This document shows, in pieces, positions 59,514 through 64,000 of a stretch of 64,000 bases of DNA. Origin of the DNA: Amorphoplanes digitatis (GTDB taxonomy: Bacteria; Actinomycetota; Actinomycetes; Mycobacteriales; Micromonosporaceae); the NCBI RefSeq assembly GCF_014205335.1, contig NZ_JACHNH010000001.1, positions 5,884,501 to 5,948,500 on the forward strand, in the 5' to 3' direction. Each line of letters starts with the position of its first letter. Position 1 is the stretch's first letter. The translations under genes were made by a program, and so were the position numbers. The notes beneath the pieces are model-generated. The model was not told the origin of the DNA. It did no database searches and worked only from the letters and a program-made list of their open reading frames with translations.

Positions 59514-62500
59514 GTGACTCTGATTCCCCTTCACCCGGACGATCCCCGCCGCCTCGGCGACTTCGCACTCGTCGGCCGCCTCGGCGCGGGCGGAATGGGT
59601 GCGGTGTATCTCGCCCGGGCCACGGACGGGCGGCGGGTCGCCGTCAAGGTGGTCCGGCGGGAGTGGTCGGCCGATCCGGAGTTTCTGGCGCGGTTCCGCA
59701 GTGAGGTGCGCCGGGCGCGCCAGGTGCCCCCGTTCTGCACCGCCGCCGTGCTGCACGCCGATCTCGAACACGTTCCGCCGTTCGTGGTCGTCGAGTACGT
59801 GGACGGTCCGAGCCTGGCCGAGGTGGTGCGCGACCGGGGACCGCTGGAAGCGGGCGAGCTGTACAGCCTCGCGGTGGGAGTCGCCACCGCGCTCGCCGCC
59901 ATTCACGGCGCCGGCGTGGTGCACCGCGATCTCAAGCCGGCCAACGTGCTGCTCGGCGTCGGCCTGCCGAAGGTGATCGACTTCGGCATCTCGCGCAGCG
60001 TGGAGATGAGTGAGGGGCTCACCCGACCCGGCCAGGTCGTCGGCACGATCGCCTACCTGGCGCCGGAATGCTTCGACACCGCGGCACCCACCAGGGTGTC
60101 CCCGGCGGCCGACGTGTTCGCCTGGGGTGTTCTGGTCGGATATGCCGCGACGGGCCGCACACCCTTCGCGGCCGACTCGCCATTGGCGACGGTCGGCCGG
60201 ATCCTGACGCAGCCACCTGACCTCGACGGGCTGACCGGGCGGCTCCGTGACCTGGTGTCCGCCGCGCTCAGCAAGGACCCGGCCACCCGCCCGGCCGCCC
60301 GTGATCTGCTGGACGCGCTGCTCCGCGGTGAGCGCGGTGAACCGGTCCGCGGCGTCGCCCCGGAGCTGCGGGCGGCCGCGCTCGCCGCGCGCGGCAGCGG
60401 ATCGGGCCGCCGCCGGCTCTGGCGTGCCGCGGTCGCGGCGGCGGTCTGCGCCGTGCTCGCCGCGGCCGGCACCGCCGTCGCCCACTTCCACGAGGTCGCC
60501 GGCGCCCAGGCGGCCGTCGCCGCGCGGCAGAGCCGGGACCGCACCGTCCAGGACCTGCTGAACCGCTCGGCGCAGGTCTCATCCACCGATCCGGGACTCG
60601 CGCTGCGCCTGGCGGTCAGCGCGCAGTCGCTGGGCCCGTCGCCGCGCGGCCGGGGAGCCCTGAACGCGCTCCTCGCGGCGGGATACGCCGGCGAGGTGGG
60701 CTCCGGCAGGCCGCTGCACACCGTCGAGTTCCGGCCGGACGGAGCCGCCGTCGTGCTGGGTGGCCGCGACGGCGAACTCGACATCTGGGCCGTCGACGGG
60801 GACAGGTTCACCAGAGCCGGGTCGCTGCCGGTCGCCGACGAGGTCACCGAGGACGCCGCGTTCACCCCCGACGGAAAGACTCTGGCGACGATAGGACGGC
60901 AGGCAAGGCTGTGGGACGTCAGCGACCCGGCGACCCCGCGACTGCTGTACGCCCGGGCGGTCGAGACCCTCGACGGCGACCTGACGGTCGAGTTCACCCG
61001 TGACGGCCGGCGGCTCGTCGTCCAGGACGAGAAGCGTACGGCCGTCTGGGACGTGCGGGACCGTCGGCATCCGGAAGCGATCTGGTCGACGACACCGATC
61101 GAGGACGAGCAGACCGGCGCCACGGCCCTCAGCCGTGACGACAAGATCATGGCCGGTGTCGAGCGCCACGGCTCGCTCTCGATCTGGACCATGACGTCCC
61201 GGACAAGGCCCCGCAAGGTCGCTACCGTCCGCGGCATCGGCCAGGTGGCGGACATAGCGTTCAGCCCCGGCGCCGACGTCATGGCCGTGGCGCGCGTCAG
61301 AGAAGGAATCCGGCTCTATGACGTGTCCCACCCGACCCGCCCTCGTCGCATCGCTGATCTCGCCGAGCCCGCGGAGTTCGTCTCCACCATCACCTTCGAT
61401 CCCACGGGAACGCGGTTGGCGATCGGCGGCAGCGGTGGAGCGGTGTCGTTGTGGGACGTCCGGACACCCGAGTACGCCGTGCTCGTCAGGACCCTGCGCG
61501 GCGTCGGCGGCGCCGTTCGCGACGCCGACTTCTCGCCCGACGGTTCCCGCGTTCTCACCGTAGGTGACGGCGTGGCACACACCGCGATGTTGTGGCGGCT
61601 GAACCCGTTCCAGGCGCAGCGGCGGGCCGTTCTCACGGGCCGCGGCACCTACGACTATTCGCCGGAGGTGGCTCTCTCCCCCGACGACGACGTCGCCGTC
61701 GTCCGTTCGGACGGCAAGCTCTCATCGTGGAACCTGCGGGACGTCTCCCGCCCGCGGCCGATCGGAAAACCGGTGTCGTTGCCCGACGACTCGGGAGTGT
61801 CGCCGCTGCGGCTGAGATCGGACCTGCGGACCGTCCTCGCCGGTGGGTCGCTCTTCGACATCACCGGCGGCCGCGCACGCCGGCTGATCCCCGCCAAGGA
61901 CGGCGAACTCCGGTGGGTGCTCGACCTGGACAGCCGGCGCGACCTGGCCGCGGTGTTCGACAACCGCTCCTTCCGGACCGGCGCCCGGGCCAAGGTTCTG
62001 ATCTGCCGGGTCGTTGCCGGCCGCCAACCCGTGGTCCTGGCGTCCATACCGGCGACGCACGTCAACGCCGCGGTCTTCGTGCCGGCGGCGAAATCGATCG
62101 TCATCGCGGATGGCGGCAACGCCGACTCCGCCGCGGTGACGATCTGGGATCTGACCGAGCCGGCGAAGCCTCGCGTGGTCCGTACCTTGAGGAGCGACAC
62201 GGAGATCAGGAATCTCTCGACCGGCGGTCGAACCGCGTTCGACGGCAGCGACGGCATCAAGATCTGGAACAACCGCACCGGCGATGACGAGAGCGTCCGG
62301 ATCGCCCATCGCCCGTTCTTCGACGCCGTCGTTGGCCTGTCTTTCTCCGCCGGTGAGGAAATGATGGCCGTGGCCACGGCCGGCGGCACCGAACTGTGGA
62401 GCGTCCTGGACGGGGCAGAGCCGGTGCTCATGAGCGTCATTCCCGGCAGCGAGACTTCCGGCATCGCCTTCAGCGCGCGCCGTCCCCTGCTGGCGACCGC

Positions 62501-62657
62501 CGACGACGACAAGGGCGTGGTGGTGTGGGATGTCGGGTCGATGCTCGCGACGGCACGCGATCCGCTGCCGGCCGCCTGCCGGCGGTCGGGCGGGTTGAGT
62601 GAGTCCGAGTGGCGTCGATACGTCTCCGAGGTGCCGTTCCGCCGAGCGTGCCGGTAA
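59514..62657 (+). CDS. Ser/Thr protein kinase with WD40-repeat sensor domain
   Basis: 1047 aa from GTG 59514. The kinase domain (about 15-275) is complete: GRLGAGGMGAVYLA, K45 in VAVKVV, VVHRDLKPANVLL, IDFGISRSVEM and GTIAYLAPE. One membrane helix at about 308-327 (AAVAAAVCAVLAAAGTAVAH) is followed by extracytoplasmic WD40-type repeats (PDGKTLATIGRQARLWDVSD, SPDGSRVLTVGDGVAHTAML, and several more). It probably senses an external cue and phosphorylates cytosolic targets. No cognate phosphatase is near. An ATG at 59448 is a less likely start. Confidence 0.88.
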   Translation: MTLIPLHPDDPRRLGDFALVGRLGAGGMGAVYLARATDGRRVAVKVVRREWSADPEFLARFRSEVRRARQVPPFCTAAVLHADLEHVPPFVVVEYVDGPSLAEVVRDRGPLEAGELYSLAVGVATALAAIHGAGVVHRDLKPANVLLGVGLPKVIDFGISRSVEMSEGLTRPGQVVGTIAYLAPECFDTAAPTRVSPAADVFAWGVLVGYAATGRTPFAADSPLATVGRILTQPPDLDGLTGRLRDLVSAALSKDPATRPAARDLLDALLRGERGEPVRGVAPELRAAALAARGSGSGRRRLWRAAVAAAVCAVLAAAGTAVAHFHEVAGAQAAVAARQSRDRTVQDLLNRSAQVSSTDPGLALRLAVSAQSLGPSPRGRGALNALLAAGYAGEVGSGRPLHTVEFRPDGAAVVLGGRDGELDIWAVDGDRFTRAGSLPVADEVTEDAAFTPDGKTLATIGRQARLWDVSDPATPRLLYARAVETLDGDLTVEFTRDGRRLVVQDEKRTAVWDVRDRRHPEAIWSTTPIEDEQTGATALSRDDKIMAGVERHGSLSIWTMTSRTRPRKVATVRGIGQVADIAFSPGADVMAVARVREGIRLYDVSHPTRPRRIADLAEPAEFVSTITFDPTGTRLAIGGSGGAVSLWDVRTPEYAVLVRTLRGVGGAVRDADFSPDGSRVLTVGDGVAHTAMLWRLNPFQAQRRAVLTGRGTYDYSPEVALSPDDDVAVVRSDGKLSSWNLRDVSRPRPIGKPVSLPDDSGVSPLRLRSDLRTVLAGGSLFDITGGRARRLIPAKDGELRWVLDLDSRRDLAAVFDNRSFRTGARAKVLICRVVAGRQPVVLASIPATHVNAAVFVPAAKSIVIADGGNADSAAVTIWDLTEPAKPRVVRTLRSDTEIRNLSTGGRTAFDGSDGIKIWNNRTGDDESVRIAHRPFFDAVVGLSFSAGEEMMAVATAGGTELWSVLDGAEPVLMSVIPGSETSGIAFSARRPLLATADDDKGVVVWDVGSMLATARDPLPAACRRSGGLSESEWRRYVSEVPFRRACR

Positions 62658-62666
62658 GGCAGGGGG

Positions 62667-64000
62667 TCAGCCGGTCCAGAACTCGGCTCTGTCGATGCTG
62701 ACGTAGGCGGCCGCCGAGGCCGCGTTCCGCTCCCCCGTCACGCGGACCCGGACGGTGTGGGTGCCGTAGGTGAGCCGGGGGCTCAGGTAGTTGAGGGCCT
62801 CGCCGACGCGGATCGCGCCGTAGAGGTCAGCACGCTGCTCGGGGCCGTTGTCGACGCTGATCGCGGCGATGCCGTTGCCGGTGTCGCGGACCGAGAGCAG
62901 GGCCAGCTGGGTGCCGGTGAAGGTGTACGTCGCGGTGGCGCCGGCCTGGTTCGTCCAATGGTCGTCGCCCCAGAAGCAGGCCGCCGCGCAGCCCGTGCCG
63001 GAGTTCCAGGTGCCGGAGTACACCAGCGAGCCGCCGCCGGAGGAGCGGCCGTCGTTGTTGATCCAGCCGGTGGACGGCCCGGGGTCGCCGGCCGGCAGGT
63101 CCTGGGTGGCGCCGATGGCCAGCGGCTGGCCGAGGCTCGGGCTGCCGTCGGCGTCGAAGCCGACGCGCTGCACGCGCGTGGTCCGGTTGCTGTACGTGAA
63201 GACACCCGTCGTCTTCGCGTGGTACACGATCCACGTCTCGGTGCCGTCGGGGCTGGTGAAGAAGCCGTGGTGGCCGGGGCCGTACACGCCGCGGGCGTCC
63301 TGCCGGGAGAAGAGCGCGCCGTTGTGCTGCTGCCAGCTCGCGCGGTTGAGCGGGTCGGCGCCGGACGCGACGCTCATCATCCACAGCCCGTAGTCGGGCT
63401 TGCCGGTGTCGCAGACCGAGTACGTCATCCAGGTGCGGCCGTTGCGGTAGAGGAACGCCGGCCCCTCGCGCACCTCCGGGCAGTGCCCGGCCGCGTTCAG
63501 CGACACGGCGTTGCCGGAGACCGTCCACGGGTTCGACAGCGGGGCGATGTTGATGCCGTTGTGCTGGAACTCGTTGAGCCCGCTCCACATCAGGTACAGC
63601 CGGCCGTTGTGCCGCATGAGCCCGGCGTCGATGGCGAACACGTCGCGGTTGGGCGGCACCAGCCGGGCCTTGAACTGGTACGGGCCGGCCGGGTCGTCGC
63701 CCGCGGACTCCAGCACGAACAGCCGGTGGTTCTCGTCCACGCCGTTGTCCGCGGTGTAGTAGAGGTACCAGCGGTTGTTCACCCGGTAGAGCTCCGGCGC
63801 CCAGACGTGCTGGTTGCGCGCCGGGTCGGTGTCGCGCCACACCTGGATGGCCGGGGCGTTCAGCAGGGTCGCCACGCTCCGGGAGCGGCGGATCCTGATC
63901 GCGTCGCCCTCGGTCATCAGCAGGTAGTAGTTGCCGTTGAAGTAGGTCATGAAGGGGTCGGGCCCGGTGCCGACCGGGTTGCGGAACGTGCCGGCGGCGG
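62667..64000 (-). CDS. Glycoside hydrolase family 43-like, with C-terminal CBM-like domain (runs off right edge)
   Basis: The frame is open at the right edge (GTFRNPVGTGPDP precedes MTYFNGNYYLLMTE), so the N-terminus and signal peptide lie outside. The five-bladed propeller pattern of GH43 is visible: HVWAPELYRVNNRWYLYYTA, DAGLMRHNGRLYLMWSG, CPEVREGPAFLYRNGRTWMT and GPGHHGFFTSPDGTETWIVY. A C-terminal beta-sandwich (from about WINNDGRSSGG, with TATYTFTGTQLALLSVRDT) resembles a carbohydrate-binding module. Arabinan/xylan degradation outside the cell is the likely role. Confidence 0.85.
   Translation of the reverse strand, partial: AAGTFRNPVGTGPDPFMTYFNGNYYLLMTEGDAIRIRRSRSVATLLNAPAIQVWRDTDPARNQHVWAPELYRVNNRWYLYYTADNGVDENHRLFVLESAGDDPAGPYQFKARLVPPNRDVFAIDAGLMRHNGRLYLMWSGLNEFQHNGINIAPLSNPWTVSGNAVSLNAAGHCPEVREGPAFLYRNGRTWMTYSVCDTGKPDYGLWMMSVASGADPLNRASWQQHNGALFSRQDARGVYGPGHHGFFTSPDGTETWIVYHAKTTGVFTYSNRTTRVQRVGFDADGSPSLGQPLAIGATQDLPAGDPGPSTGWINNDGRSSGGGSLVYSGTWNSGTGCAAACFWGDDHWTNQAGATATYTFTGTQLALLSVRDTGNGIAAISVDNGPEQRADLYGAIRVGEALNYLSPRLTYGTHTVRVRVTGERNAASAAAYVSIDRAEFWTG

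Noticed and set aside
1..64000. CRISPR array, tRNA, rRNA or complete prophage
   Set aside because: No direct-repeat/spacer arrays, cloverleaf-like or rRNA segments, or phage structural genes were seen on either strand.

Overview
This 64 kb window is high-GC (about 70% or more), densely coding DNA with frequent GTG and TTG starts and very many start/stop overlaps of the ATGA, GTGA or TGATG type. Together with SARP-type regulators, a CU044_5270-type sigma partner, a choice-of-anchor B protein, LPxTG-like surface proteins and a secreted vanadium haloperoxidase, this points to a filamentous actinomycete, most likely a Micromonosporaceae-like genome. That placement is inference. There are no rRNA or tRNA genes, no CRISPR array and no intact prophage. 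One short, defective insertion sequence and several gene relics mark past rearrangement.

Layout. 1-5.6 kb: a TetR-controlled acyl-CoA cluster (acyl-CoA dehydrogenase, a three-domain SRPBCC/thiolase-like/crotonase fusion, and a FadD-type ligase). 5.6-8.6 kb: an excalibur relic, a membrane protein with a duplicated ectodomain, an Mrp-like ATPase and a small membrane protein. 8.7-12.7 kb: a two-gene ABC exporter and nhaA; both transcription units begin with the same 27-nt leader, which can form a pseudoknot. 12.9-15.9 kb: a hypothetical gene, a DUF523 gene, a crotonase, a frameshifted dehydrogenase relic and a secreted beta-propeller. 16.2-19.4 kb: a membrane-tethered SARP with a TPR tail, overlapping a secreted partner. 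19.5-21.3 kb: a CPBP protease gene between two related IS ends. 21.4-27.6 kb: GNAT, a truncated SARP with a decapeptide-repeat tail, a tRNA-binding protein, an AlkZ-like glycosylase, a DUF4396 gene under a CsoR-like operator, a DsbA/VKOR pair and a serine hydrolase. 27.9-36.2 kb: two secreted proteins, then an anaerobic adhE-pflB-pflA cassette.

36.2-45.1 kb: a large M48-type membrane peptidase with a small overlapping partner, ppx and a PhoX-like phosphatase diverging from PHO-box-like repeats, two secreted surface proteins, TrmO, and a hypothetical/RDD pair. 45.1-50.4 kb: a surface-protein relic, an FAD oxidoreductase, an ECF sigma/CU044_5270 pair, and an ArsR-SRPBCC-RibD operon under a perfect palindrome. 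50.4-58.7 kb: a thioesterase, a MoaD/BNR-repeat pair, an epoxide-hydrolase/FAD-monooxygenase pair, an AAA-type regulator, a haloperoxidase and a small secreted protein. 58.7-64 kb: a sparse 0.8 kb stretch with tandem repeats, a Ser/Thr kinase-WD40 protein, and the 3' part of a GH43 glycosidase gene.

Most notable: the shared leader element in front of two unrelated transporters; the acyl-CoA fusion protein; copper-type, arsR-type and TetR-type operators placed on short-leader or leaderless promoters; and the IS ends around the CPBP gene, one of which supplies that gene's last codons.
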